From positions 4,242-68,241 of the forward strand of contig DATNDG010000096.1 of NCBI GenBank assembly GCA_035553515.1: a stretch of 64,000 nucleotides of DNA, given 5' to 3'. A program made the translations under genes and the position numbers. Position 1 is the first letter of the stretch; every line of letters starts with the position of its first letter. The notes beneath the pieces were generated by a model. It saw only the letters and a program-made list of their open reading frames with translations, had not been told where the DNA came from and searched no databases. Of this stretch, positions 42,498 through 51,183 are shown piece by piece. This DNA comes from DAHUYF01 sp035553515. GTDB taxonomy: Bacteria; Pseudomonadota; Alphaproteobacteria; ATCC43930; CGMCC-115725.

Positions 42498-44222
42498 TCA
42501 GTCGAGGCCGAAGACGATGACCGAGGTGCCGTATTTGAAGTTGAGCTGGAAATTGCCGCCAGCGGCGACGGCGATATAGGGTTTGCCGCCGATCTCGAAG
42601 GCCATCGGCGCGGCGTTGACCCCGGCGCCTGCCTCGAAGGACCACACCCTCTTGCCGGTCTTGGCGTTATAGGCGGCAAAGGTACCGTTGCCCTGGCCGG
42701 CGAAGACGAGATCGCCCTTGGTGGTCAGCGCGCCGCCGATCATCGGCTGCTCGGTCTTCTCCTGCCAGGCGATCTTGCCGGTATCGACATTGACCGCGGT
42801 GATGTTGCCGTACTGCTTCTCCGTCGGAATGGCGACGAAGGCGCCGCCGAGCCACATGTTCGGCGCCTGGGCGTAGCGCTTGCGGTAATCCTCCCAGGTC
42901 TCGTGCTTGACGATGTAGTTCATCGGCTGGTGGAGGTTGACGCAGTAGTCGAGCCGCGTCGCGGGATTGAAAGCGCAGGACGACCATTCGACGCCGCCAT
43001 TGGCGCCGGGCAGCATGCGCGTTCCCTTCTCGGTCGGCAGCGCGAACATGTTCTCCTGCGGCACCATCGCCGCCGAGCGGCGGATGAGCTTGCCGGTGTC
43101 GCGGTCGAGCACATAGACCCAGCCGGTCTTGCCCGCCTGGATCACCGCGTCGACCATCTTGCCGTTGGGGCCTTTGGCCTCGGCGAGGATCGGCGGCGAG
43201 ACCTCGTCGAGATCCCAGACGTCGTGCGGGATCGCCTGATAGCCCCATTTCATCTTGCCGGTATTGGCGTCGATGGCGACGACACTGTCGCTCCAGCGGT
43301 CATCGCCCGGCCGGTCCGAGCCGTCGAGGTCGGGCGAGGGGTTGCCGATCGAGGCGAAGATCAGCCCGCGCTTCACATCGATCGAATCGGTCGTCCAGTT
43401 GCCGGCGCCGCCATGCTCCCAGCTGTCCTTGTCCTTGCCGGAGGCGATCGCCGCCTTCTCGCCGGCGATGTCGCGGTGCAGGTCGTTGATGCCGTCCGCC
43501 TTGGTGGCGAACTTGCCTTCCCAGCCCTTGGTGCCGTCGGGATTGGTCTCGTCCGGGCTCGGGATGGTGTGCCAGCGCCAGACCAGCTTGCCGTCCTCGA
43601 TATTGTAGGCGCTGATGAAGCCGCGAATGCCGTATTCGCCGCCGGCGATGCCGATGATCGCCGTGTTCTTGTAGACGGTGGGCGCCGAGGTGAGGGAGTA
43701 GCCGACCTGAGAATCCGCAACCTCGGTGTCCCAGATCTTGTCGCCGGTCTTCTTGTTGAGGGCGACCAGATGCGCGTCGAGCGTGCCGAACAGCACCTTG
43801 TCGCCGACCACGACGACGCCGCGGTTGTTGGGGCCGCAGCAGAAGATGTTGGTGCCGAGCTTGTACTGGTAGTGCCAGAGCTCCTTGCCGGTCTTGGCGT
43901 CGACGGCGAAGACATGGTCATAGGGCGTGGTCACATACATGACGCCGCCATCGACCACCGGCGTCGTCTCGAACGAGCCGACCACGCCGGTCTGGAAGAT
44001 CCATTTGACGTGCAGCCGGTGGATATTGCCGGCATTGATGGCGGTGCTGGGCCAATAGCGCATCTGGCCGAGATCGCCGCCGTAATTGACCCAGTCCTTG
44101 GCCTGGGTCCCCGCCTTCTGCATCTCCTCCCAGGTGGCGGCCTGCCCGCTGCCCGCGAGCCCGGTGAGCGCCAGCGCGGCACCCGCCAGAAGCCACCCTC
44201 TCCCTCTGCTTCCAAAGCGCAT
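42498..44222 (-). CDS. PQQ-dependent (quinoprotein) alcohol dehydrogenase, methanol/ethanol family
   Basis: 574 residues, exported (signal peptide to about residue 28), eight-bladed propeller. Adjacent Cys C128-C129 (NIFCCGPNNRG) form the rare vicinal disulfide over PQQ. Metal ligands E196 (GGEYGIRG) and N294 (IGNPSP) are present, and the catalytic Asp is D337 in PHDVWDLDE. D339, two residues on, matches the extra Asp of lanthanide-using enzymes (XoxF, PedH). There is no cytochrome domain, so the adjacent copper protein may take the electrons. The ATG at 44222 is preceded by GGGGAGAGAG. Substrate is likely an alcohol; which one is unknown. Confidence 0.93.
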   Translation of the reverse strand: MRFGSRGRGWLLAGAALALTGLAGSGQAATWEEMQKAGTQAKDWVNYGGDLGQMRYWPSTAINAGNIHRLHVKWIFQTGVVGSFETTPVVDGGVMYVTTPYDHVFAVDAKTGKELWHYQYKLGTNIFCCGPNNRGVVVVGDKVLFGTLDAHLVALNKKTGDKIWDTEVADSQVGYSLTSAPTVYKNTAIIGIAGGEYGIRGFISAYNIEDGKLVWRWHTIPSPDETNPDGTKGWEGKFATKADGINDLHRDIAGEKAAIASGKDKDSWEHGGAGNWTTDSIDVKRGLIFASIGNPSPDLDGSDRPGDDRWSDSVVAIDANTGKMKWGYQAIPHDVWDLDEVSPPILAEAKGPNGKMVDAVIQAGKTGWVYVLDRDTGKLIRRSAAMVPQENMFALPTEKGTRMLPGANGGVEWSSCAFNPATRLDYCVNLHQPMNYIVKHETWEDYRKRYAQAPNMWLGGAFVAIPTEKQYGNITAVNVDTGKIAWQEKTEQPMIGGALTTKGDLVFAGQGNGTFAAYNAKTGKRVWSFEAGAGVNAAPMAFEIGGKPYIAVAAGGNFQLNFKYGTSVIVFGLD

Positions 44223-44426
44223 GTCTCTCTCCCCTTTTAGCGGCTTGTCGTTGGCTTCGGCCGCCCCGTCGCGCGGCAGCCGGCACGCGCGCGGGTTCAT
44301 CCGAAAAGAAAGGCAAAACACCCTACGGTCGAAGGGCGGCAATCATCCGCACCGAAAGGCTATACCGCTCCGGCGGTTAGCGTCCAGCGCGATCATATCG
44401 AAAGCGAAAGGAAGGGCGGCCGTGCT

Positions 44427-45062
44427 CTACTGGGCCGCGGTATGCGCCTTGAGCACCGTGGCGAGCCGGCGCAGCTTGGTCTCGTCATAGACGAGGCGAT
44501 GACAGAGCCCCTCGGCGGTGTCGTCCGCATCGTCGAGCGCCGCCAGATTCTGCCGCCGCGCTTCCTTGATCTCCGCCGCTTTCTTCGCCGCCTCGGGCGT
44601 TCCGTCCTTCTCGGCGGCGGCAAGCTGCGCGCTGTCGTCGGCCACGACCTGGGCCAGCACATGCGAGCGGATGATCTGGTCCTTGATCCCGCCGAGCAGC
44701 ACGCGCCGCAGCACATTGCCCCGCTCGACCATGCCGGAGACGACGAGCATCGCCTGCTCCTCGGTCACCGGCCCGTTCTTCTGGGTGAAGTCGGCGATCT
44801 CCTGCTCGCCCATCGCCGGCGAATTCTCCGAGGCGGTGAGGAAATCGACGAGGTGCCGCGTCGCGAGATCCGCGTGCCAGGCATTCTCCGGCCGCGGCGT
44901 GGCGCCCGGCCACAGCATGCCGGGCTCGAGCGGGCCGGCGAAAGGCGTAGCGCAGGGCCACTCGGGCAGCGGCTTCGGCGGTCCCTTGGCGAAGGCGGGA
45001 AGCGCGAAAAGCAGGGCGAGCAGGAGAGCAAGAAGGCGCTTTGTCGGCATCGATGTTGGCAT
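44427..45062 (-). CDS. Exported protein of unknown function
   Basis: About 211 residues. The hydrophobic N-terminus MPTKRLLALLLALLFALPAFA, ending near AKG, is a signal peptide. Starts at 45050, 45062 (used here) and GTG 45077 are all possible. The mature part has CATPFAGPLEPGMLWPG, then a helical Ala/Glu-rich region and a second Cys (GLCHRLVY). It is on the same strand as and upstream of the quinoprotein gene, so it may be expressed with it. No family recognised. Confidence 0.6.
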   Translation of the reverse strand: MPTSMPTKRLLALLLALLFALPAFAKGPPKPLPEWPCATPFAGPLEPGMLWPGATPRPENAWHADLATRHLVDFLTASENSPAMGEQEIADFTQKNGPVTEEQAMLVVSGMVERGNVLRRVLLGGIKDQIIRSHVLAQVVADDSAQLAAAEKDGTPEAAKKAAEIKEARRQNLAALDDADDTAEGLCHRLVYDETKLRRLATVLKAHTAAQ

Positions 45063-45123
45063 TCCCCTCAGCGGCACCTACTCTCGGCCCGTCCTCGCCC
45101 CGCTGTCAATCGCCGGACTTTCG

Positions 45124-45408
45124 ATGACCGCCCGCCTCCTCCTTGTGCTTGCCGTTCTGCTCGCCGCCGCCGGCATGGCGCGCGCCGCCACGGCGCCCGG
45201 CGACGATGCGCTGGTGAAGCAATGCGCCGGCGAGCTCGCCGATCGCCTCTTCGGCAGCGGTCCCCGCGGCGAAGCCTCGATCACCGCGCAGCAGATCCGC
45301 CGCGACGGCGATCGCACCATCGTCGCACTCCAGCTCGCCTCCGGCGAAGGCCGCACTATCGCCGGCAGCTGCATCTTCCGCGGCGGCAAGCTGTTCGATG
45401 TGAAATAG
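45124..45408 (+). CDS. Small exported protein of unknown function
   Basis: 94 residues. MTARLLLVLAVLLAAAGMARA is a signal peptide with a plausible AxA-like cleavage site. The mature domain has two Cys (KQCAGEL and GSCIFRGG) about 60 residues apart that could form a disulfide. It is divergent from the exported protein at 44.4-45.1 kb and shares a 61-bp promoter space with it. Family unknown; no function is proposed. Confidence 0.6.
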   Translation: MTARLLLVLAVLLAAAGMARAATAPGDDALVKQCAGELADRLFGSGPRGEASITAQQIRRDGDRTIVALQLASGEGRTIAGSCIFRGGKLFDVK

Positions 45409-45429
45409 GGGCGGCACGCCGCGCCGTCT

Positions 45430-46245
45430 TCAGGCGCTGTCGGCCGCAGAGCTGAGTTGAGAGGCGGAGCGCCCCTCGACGGCGTAGGTGACGACGGGCT
45501 CGGCAAAGCCCTTGACCGGGGCAGCGGGCATCGGCGTCAGAATGAAGCCGGGATCGAGCTCGCCGCGCAACGTCTCGCTGACCAGAATATCGACGCCGTG
45601 CTGGCGCGTCAGCGCCTGGAGCCGCGCTGCGAAATTGACGGCGCGCCCGATGAACGCGTATTCCCGCCGCTCGCGCGACCCCATCAGCCCGGCAAGCCCG
45701 GGACCGCGATCGATGCCGATGCCGATCGCGATCGGCGGCAGGCCCTCGCGCGCGAGCTCGGCATTGTAGGCGCCGATCGAAGCGCGCATCGCCAGCGCGG
45801 CATGGACCGCGTCGTCGCATTGCCAGGGATTGGGCTGGATCGCGCCGAAATAGGCGACGATGCCGTCGCCGACGTAGCTGCCGACATGTCCGCGATGTTC
45901 GTCGATGGCGTCGCTGACGCGCTGGTAATAGCCGTCGAGGACGCGCTGCAGCAGCTCCGGCTGCAGCCGTTCGCTCAGCTGGGTGAAGCCGACGAGATCG
46001 ACGAACATCGCGGTCGCCACCTTGCGCTCGGCCGCCGGGTCGGGCTGCATGCCGTCCGCGACGAGCCGCCGCACCACGCCTGCCGGCGCGAGGCGCGCGC
46101 AGGCGTTCTGAAGCTGGTCGAGATCGGCGGCGGCAGCACGAAGCTGGCGCTGCAGGTTTTCGCCGCGCCGCCATTGGCGATAGAGCGTAATCGCGAGCAC
46201 GGCGATCGCGGCGAGCGCGATGCCCAGGGCGAAGGTCCCCGTCAT
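45430..46245 (-). CDS. Membrane-anchored class III adenylate/guanylate cyclase
   Basis: 271 residues. One N-terminal membrane helix (FALGIALAAIAVLAITLY), a short coiled region, then the cyclase domain. Metal-binding D83 is in FVDLVGFTQLSERL and D127 in SYVGDGIVAYFGA. The transition-state Asn and Arg lie in AVNFAARLQAL. The GRAVNFAARL wording suggests a functional homodimer. It makes cAMP or cGMP from the inner-membrane face. Its start overlaps the stop of the AhpD-like gene by 4 nt (ATGA), so the two proteins are made together. Confidence 0.9.
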   Translation of the reverse strand: MTGTFALGIALAAIAVLAITLYRQWRRGENLQRQLRAAAADLDQLQNACARLAPAGVVRRLVADGMQPDPAAERKVATAMFVDLVGFTQLSERLQPELLQRVLDGYYQRVSDAIDEHRGHVGSYVGDGIVAYFGAIQPNPWQCDDAVHAALAMRASIGAYNAELAREGLPPIAIGIGIDRGPGLAGLMGSRERREYAFIGRAVNFAARLQALTRQHGVDILVSETLRGELDPGFILTPMPAAPVKGFAEPVVTYAVEGRSASQLSSAADSA

Positions 46246-47330
46246 GAATGGCCCATGACCATCGCGCCCATGCGACAGAGCCCGTTGGCGAGCGAGGTCA
46301 CGCCGATCGCCTCCAGCAGCTCCGGGACCGAGAGGCGATCGCGCAGCGTGCGCGCGCGGCGCTGCAGCGCGGCGGGATCGTACCAGATGGTCTCCCGGGC
46401 GAAGCGGACGAGCAGGCGCTCGACCTCGTCGAGCTCGGGCGCATCGAGATGCGTCAGGACCTGGCCGAGCGTCGCCTCGTCCAGGCCTTCGCGCTCGAGC
46501 GCCTTGCCGATGTCGATCGCGCAGACTTCGCAGCCGAGCCCGCGCGCGACGACGGCGAGCATCAGCAGCTTGCAGCGTCGCGAGAGATGCGATGACGCCC
46601 ACATCGCCTCGATCGTCCGCGCCAGGGCCGGCGCGATCGGCAAGCCTGCACAGGCCTCGATGAGGGCGGCGTAGGGATAAGCCGAGGGGCGTTCGAGCGG
46701 CGTCGCCTCGCCGCGGTGGCGATGCCGCCCGATCATGCGGCCGATCAAGGGCCGCATCAGCCGCATCAGCAGCTGATCGGGCATTCGCTCCATCGGGCGC
46801 GCCGGGATCGCCGGCATCGTATAGGCGCGGTTGAAGAAATCCGTCGCCGCCACGGTGAAGGCAATCTCCTTCATTTCTTCATCGCTGAACCCGGCCCGCC
46901 GCAGCGCCTCGCGGGCGTCGCGAGCCGCGGCGGGTCCGATGCGCGATTGCGTCCGCCCGAAGGCGATGGCGGCGGTGGTGCGCGGTGCGAGCTTCGTGCT
47001 CAGCTCCTGCTCCACCCGCTCGATGCGCGCCGCGCTCATTCCCTGGCTCCACAGCAGCGCGCGTTGCGCGGCGTAGCAGAAGCGGCAGGAATTCTCCTGG
47101 CTCACGATCAGGGTGAGGATATCCGCCACATCCTGATCGAGATGCACGAGGAGCCCGTATTCCGGGTGCAGGTCGACGATGGCCCGCGCCAGCCAGGGCA
47201 CCGGAGCGAAATAGCGCAGCGATGGAATGGGCAGTCCGGTCTTGCGCCGCGCATAGGCGTCGAGCGACCGGTCCGGCTGAGGGTCGATCAGGCAGGCTTC
47301 CCAGGCGACATGCTCGAGGGCGCTGGCCAT
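46242..47330 (-). CDS. AhpD-like protein with two carboxymuconolactone-decarboxylase domains
   Basis: 362 residues. Two CxxC motifs, C82-C85 (SCRFCYAAQ) and C267-C270 (GCEVCAIDIG), each in an AhpD-type helical domain, so the protein looks like an internal duplication. AhpD-like proteins reduce peroxiredoxin or act as peroxidases themselves. Neither motif has the full AhpD relay (ExxxCxxCxxxH), since no His follows at the usual place. Coupled to the cyclase by overlapping ATGA. The pairing of a thiol-redox protein with a cyclase is the point of interest; a redox-sensing role is inferred. Confidence 0.85.
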   Translation of the reverse strand: MASALEHVAWEACLIDPQPDRSLDAYARRKTGLPIPSLRYFAPVPWLARAIVDLHPEYGLLVHLDQDVADILTLIVSQENSCRFCYAAQRALLWSQGMSAARIERVEQELSTKLAPRTTAAIAFGRTQSRIGPAAARDAREALRRAGFSDEEMKEIAFTVAATDFFNRAYTMPAIPARPMERMPDQLLMRLMRPLIGRMIGRHRHRGEATPLERPSAYPYAALIEACAGLPIAPALARTIEAMWASSHLSRRCKLLMLAVVARGLGCEVCAIDIGKALEREGLDEATLGQVLTHLDAPELDEVERLLVRFARETIWYDPAALQRRARTLRDRLSVPELLEAIGVTSLANGLCRMGAMVMGHS

Positions 47331-47535
47331 GCCGTCATTCTAAGCATGACACGGCCAAAGCACCTAGGCGCATTCCGCTGCGCGAGGGGAGCCTGCGGGC
47401 GAGCGATGCTCGGCACATCCGCCCGCTCGCTTCGTCAACCCTAAGGTGAGGGCTGCGCACGCCGCTGCTTCTAACCACAATTCCGACCGGCATCGTGGCT
47501 GCGTCTGCCGTCCGTCCACTGAGCCCGGCAGCCGC

Positions 47536-48381
47536 TTAAATCTCGAGATAGCCCGGGCCGGTCCAGCCGGTGTCTTCTCCCGGATAGCCCAGCTGCGCCG
47601 AGAGAAGCCTCACGCCGTGCGTCTCCGTCGCTAGACTCCAATGGTGGTGACCGAAGATCCATGCGGCGACGCCGGCCGCGGATGCGGCCGCCACCAGATC
47701 GTCGCAATCGGAGCAGAAGGCGGGTGCCAGTTCATTGAGCCCGTGGCCGGGATGACGAGCGGCGGAGTGCGGCACGTGATGCGTGACGACGAGCGTCGGC
47801 CCGTCTGCCGGCTCGCTGAGCTTCCGCAGGAGCCACGTCCGCGAGAGCCGATGCTCCGCCAAGGCATCGACGGGGGAGAAAAAGCCCGAGCCCTCCCTGC
47901 GGCGGATCAGGCGATGGTCGTAAATTTCCCGTTCGGCCGCGGTCATCGCCGCCGCGGGATCGCCGGTGACGGCGTAATCCGTCCACAGCGTCGCCCCGAG
48001 AATCCGTAGCGGCGCGCCGCCTCCTGCGATCGATGTCTCACCCCTGTCGAGCACCGTCACCGTCCGATCGCCCGCAGCGAGCAATGCGGCGCGATCCTCT
48101 CGAAAGCAGCCGCGATAATATTCGTGGTTTCCGGGCACCAGGACGACACCGCACCCGAGAAACTCGGCTGCTTCGCGTGCGTAAGAGAGCGGCGACACAT
48201 TCCGTGTCGAGTGGACCCGGCCGATATCGCCGGCGAGTATCAGCAGATCCGCCGCCCCGACGAACGTCGCCAATTCGGGGCCAAAGCCAAGCGGCAGGGT
48301 ATCGCACCACGGCGCGGCTGGCTGACTTTCCCGGATTTCGATATGCACGTCGCTGAAATAGACGATTCGCATGGCGGTCAT
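47536..48381 (-). CDS. Calcineurin-like metallophosphoesterase
   Basis: 281 residues. The five metal-binding motifs are in order: D11-x-H13 (FSDVHIE), LILAGDIG, VPGNHEYY, a lone His in VVTHHVPHS, and IFGHHHWS. It hydrolyses a phosphate ester in a two-metal site. The small insertions between motifs do not point to a known subfamily. It stands alone, with about 200 bases without genes on its left side. Confidence 0.9.
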   Translation of the reverse strand: MTAMRIVYFSDVHIEIRESQPAAPWCDTLPLGFGPELATFVGAADLLILAGDIGRVHSTRNVSPLSYAREAAEFLGCGVVLVPGNHEYYRGCFREDRAALLAAGDRTVTVLDRGETSIAGGGAPLRILGATLWTDYAVTGDPAAAMTAAEREIYDHRLIRRREGSGFFSPVDALAEHRLSRTWLLRKLSEPADGPTLVVTHHVPHSAARHPGHGLNELAPAFCSDCDDLVAAASAAGVAAWIFGHHHWSLATETHGVRLLSAQLGYPGEDTGWTGPGYLEI

Positions 48382-48455
48382 TCGGTCCCGATCCGTCAGC
48401 TGAGAGGCAACACGCGCCAGCGGATCCGGTTGTCGAGCGCCGGGTCGGGCGCGCC

Positions 48456-48896
48456 CTAAACTGCCTCGCCCGTATCCGCCGTCAACCCCGCGGCGTTGAT
48501 GCCGGCGACGGCGCAGACCTCGTCTTTCTCGGAGACGTCGCCGCTAATGCCGACCGAGCCGACGATCGCGCCGCCGGCGTCGCGGATCAGCACGCCGCCC
48601 GGCGCCGGCACGATGCGGCCTTCGGAGGCGGCGATGATGGCGCCGATGAAGGCCGGCGCGGTCGTGGCGCGGCGCGCGAATTCTCGGCCGCCGAAGCCCA
48701 TGCCGAGCACGCCCCACGCCTTGCCCTCGGCGATCTGGGGCCTGAGCAGGCTCGAATTGTCCTCGCGCTTCAGCGCGACGAGATGGCCGCCGGCATCGAG
48801 CACGGCCACGGTGAGCGGCTTGAGCTTGAGGCTCCGCCCGTGCTCGAGCGCTTTGTCGACGATGATCGAGGCTTGGGCGAGGGTGACATTGGCCAT
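48456..48896 (-). CDS. GlcG/HbpS family heme-binding-like protein
   Basis: 146 residues with the complete GlcG/HbpS fold: VTLAQASIIVDKALEHG, then VAVLDAGGHLVALKRED, and a C-terminal GGVLIRDAGGAIVGSVGISG. Some members bind heme or cobalamin, but this is a short form without a signal peptide, and the role of most is unknown. It is 19 bases after the racemase gene on the same strand, so it probably works with acyl-CoA chemistry or is merely co-transcribed. Confidence 0.85.
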   Translation of the reverse strand: MANVTLAQASIIVDKALEHGRSLKLKPLTVAVLDAGGHLVALKREDNSSLLRPQIAEGKAWGVLGMGFGGREFARRATTAPAFIGAIIAASEGRIVPAPGGVLIRDAGGAIVGSVGISGDVSEKDEVCAVAGINAAGLTADTGEAV

Positions 48897-48915
48897 TTCA
48901 TGTTCTCCGAGAGGT

Positions 48916-50058
48916 TCAGCCGAGAGTGCTGGAGTGCGTCAGCGCGGTGATCTCGTCTTCTTTGAAGCCCCATTGCGCGAGCGAGGCGTTGCCGCGCTCG
49001 CCCGGCAGCTCGGGCGGTGTCGGCTTTGCCGGCGCCGTGCGGCTGAAGCGCGGCGCCGGCCCCGGCTGCACGATCCCGTCCACCTCGACGAAGGTGCCGC
49101 GCGCCAGATTGTGCGGATGCTCCGGCGCTTCTTCCATGCTCAGCACCGGCGCGAAGCAGGCGTCACTCCCTTCAAGGAGACGACACCATTCCTCGCGCGT
49201 CCTGGTCTTGAAGCGTGCCGCGAGCTTCGCCTTCGCCTCGGGCCAGCGCTTGCGGTCGAGCTTCGCCGGCATCTCGGCGGGGTCGATCTCCATGCGGCGC
49301 AGGAACTCCTCGAGGAATTTGTCCTCGATCGAGGCAAGCGAGACGTATTTCCCGTCCTTGCACTCATAGACCTCGTAGAAGAAGGCGCCGCTGTCGAGCA
49401 CGTTCTTGCCGCGCTCGAGGCTCATATGTCCCGCAGCGTGCAGGCCCCAGAACATGGTGGAGAGCGAGGCCGCGCCGTCGACCATCGCGGCATCGACCAC
49501 CTGGCCCTTGCCCGAGCGCCCGGCCTCGATGATGCCGCAGGCGACGCCGAGCGCCAGATAAAGCGCGCCGCCGCCGAAATCGCCGACGAGATTGAGCGGC
49601 GGCGTCGGCTTCTCTCCGGCGCGGCCGATGGCGTTGAGCACGCCGGTGAGCGCGATGTAATTGAGGTCGTGCCCGGCCGCCTGCGCCAGCGGGCCTTCCT
49701 GGCCCCAACCGGTCATGCGGCCATAGACGAGCCGCTTGTTGCGCTTGAGGCAGGGCTCGGGGCCGAGGCCCAGCCGCTCCATGACCCCCGGTCGGAAGCC
49801 CTCGATCAGTGCATCGGCCTCGCCGACGAGGCGCAGCACCAGCTCGACTCCTTCGGGCTGCTTCAGATCGACGGCAATGGCGTGGCGGCTCCGATGCATC
49901 ACCTGGAAGCGGGCGGCTGCCGGCAATCCGAGCCCGCTCGGCTGCTGCCGGTCGACGCGCAGCACCGTGGCGCCGAGATCGGCGAGCAGCATGGCGCAGA
50001 GCGGCGCCGGCCCGATCCCCGCCATCTCGACGATCTTCACTCCCGCGAGCGGACCCAT
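48916..50058 (-). CDS. Alpha-methylacyl-CoA racemase-like family III CoA-transferase
   Basis: 380 residues; ATG 50058 preceded by GGGAGG. The signature of racemases rather than transferases is present: AGHDLNYIALTGVL with the catalytic His region, then PPLNLVGDFGGGALYL with its Asp. LDSGAFFYEVYECKDGKYVSL also matches the racemase group. It interconverts (R)- and (S)-2-methylacyl-CoA, which is required before branched chains can enter beta-oxidation. It is divergent from the SDR/hydratase/thiolase genes and probably part of the same pathway. Confidence 0.9.
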   Translation of the reverse strand: MGPLAGVKIVEMAGIGPAPLCAMLLADLGATVLRVDRQQPSGLGLPAAARFQVMHRSRHAIAVDLKQPEGVELVLRLVGEADALIEGFRPGVMERLGLGPEPCLKRNKRLVYGRMTGWGQEGPLAQAAGHDLNYIALTGVLNAIGRAGEKPTPPLNLVGDFGGGALYLALGVACGIIEAGRSGKGQVVDAAMVDGAASLSTMFWGLHAAGHMSLERGKNVLDSGAFFYEVYECKDGKYVSLASIEDKFLEEFLRRMEIDPAEMPAKLDRKRWPEAKAKLAARFKTRTREEWCRLLEGSDACFAPVLSMEEAPEHPHNLARGTFVEVDGIVQPGPAPRFSRTAPAKPTPPELPGERGNASLAQWGFKEDEITALTHSSTLG

Positions 50059-50246
50059 CGGCGGCCTCCCTCTTTCCTTCGACCTTATCGCGGCGGGGCG
50101 GGGCGAGGCGAGGGGGATTCGCCGCCCGCGTCCGCAACGGGTCTGCCCTGCTGCCGTTGCATTTTCCGGCCGGTCTCCCTTAGGGTGAAGGACCAAGGGC
50201 GGCGTCAGCGCCGCCGATAACGACAAAACCGCGGAGGAGGGCGCCG

Positions 50247-51170
50247 ATGGCCGGCTCGAAGAGCCTCGAGGGCAAGGTGATCGTGGTGACCGGCGCCGGG
50301 CGCGGCATCGGCCGGGAGATCGCGTTGCTCGCCGGACGCGAAGGCGGCAAGGTGGTGGTGAATGATCTCGGATCCGGCGCCGATGGCGAAGGCAATCCCG
50401 ACACCGGCCCGGCGCAGGGCGTCGTCGACGAGATCCGGAAGTCCGGCGGCACGGCGGTCGCCAATGCCGACAGCGTCGGCGAGCCGGCCGGCGCCGAGCG
50501 CATCATCCGCACCGCGCTCGACGCCTTCGGCCGCATAGATTGCGTCGTCAACAATGCCGGCATCCTGCGCGACCGCATCTTCCACCGCATGTCGACGGTC
50601 GATTGGGACCTCGTCATCAAGGTGCACCTGATGGGGAGCTTCTATGTCGCGCGCGCCGCGGCGGCGCATTTCCGCGAGCAGGAAAGCGGCTCCTACGTGC
50701 ATTTCACCTCGACCTCGGGGCTCATCGGCAATTTCGGCCAGGCGAACTACGCCGCCGCCAAGCTCGGCATCGTCGGGCTCTCCAAATCGATCGCCCTCGA
50801 CATGGCGCGCTACAACGTGCGCTCCAACTGCATCTCGCCCTTCGCCTGGAGCCGGCTGATCGGCACCATCCCGACCAATACGGCGGAGGAGCAGGCGCGC
50901 GTCGAGCGCATCAAGACCGCGACCGCCGAGAAGATCGCGCCGCTCGCGGTCTATCTTGCCAGCGATCTCTCCAAGGACGTCACCGGCCAGATCTTCGCCG
51001 TGCGCCGCAACGAGATCTTCCTGATGAGCCAGCCGCGGCCCGTCCGCTCGATCCACCGCGGCGAGGGCTGGACGCCGCAGGCGATCGCCGAGCACGCGAT
51101 GCCGGCGCTCAAGACTTCCTTCTTTCCGCTCGACCGCTCGGGCGACATCTTCACCTGGGACCCGGTCTGA
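50247..51170 (+). CDS. SDR family 3-hydroxyacyl-CoA dehydrogenase-like protein (HSD17B4 type)
   Basis: 307 residues. The NAD loop is VIVVTGAGRGIGREI, followed by KVVVNDLGSGADG, a signature of the dehydrogenase part of peroxisomal multifunctional enzyme type 2. The catalytic groups are SGLIGNFGQANYAAAK (Tyr/Lys) with an upstream Ser. NCISPFAWSRL follows. It would oxidise a (3R)-hydroxyacyl-CoA. It starts the rightward operon with a hydratase 14 bases downstream, the same pair that is fused in eukaryotic MFE-2. The ATG at 50247 follows GGAGGAGGGCG. Confidence 0.9.
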   Translation: MAGSKSLEGKVIVVTGAGRGIGREIALLAGREGGKVVVNDLGSGADGEGNPDTGPAQGVVDEIRKSGGTAVANADSVGEPAGAERIIRTALDAFGRIDCVVNNAGILRDRIFHRMSTVDWDLVIKVHLMGSFYVARAAAAHFREQESGSYVHFTSTSGLIGNFGQANYAAAKLGIVGLSKSIALDMARYNVRSNCISPFAWSRLIGTIPTNTAEEQARVERIKTATAEKIAPLAVYLASDLSKDVTGQIFAVRRNEIFLMSQPRPVRSIHRGEGWTPQAIAEHAMPALKTSFFPLDRSGDIFTWDPV

Positions 51171-51183
51171 GCGGAGCCCGGCG

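Noticed and set aside
42447..44240. Rightward open frame of 597 codons opposite the quinoprotein gene
   Set aside because: The leftward protein has every family motif, including the vicinal Cys pair. The other strand gives low-complexity sequence.
45457..46674. Rightward frame of 405 codons opposite the cyclase and AhpD-like genes
   Set aside because: Antisense shadow; both leftward proteins have full sets of catalytic motifs.
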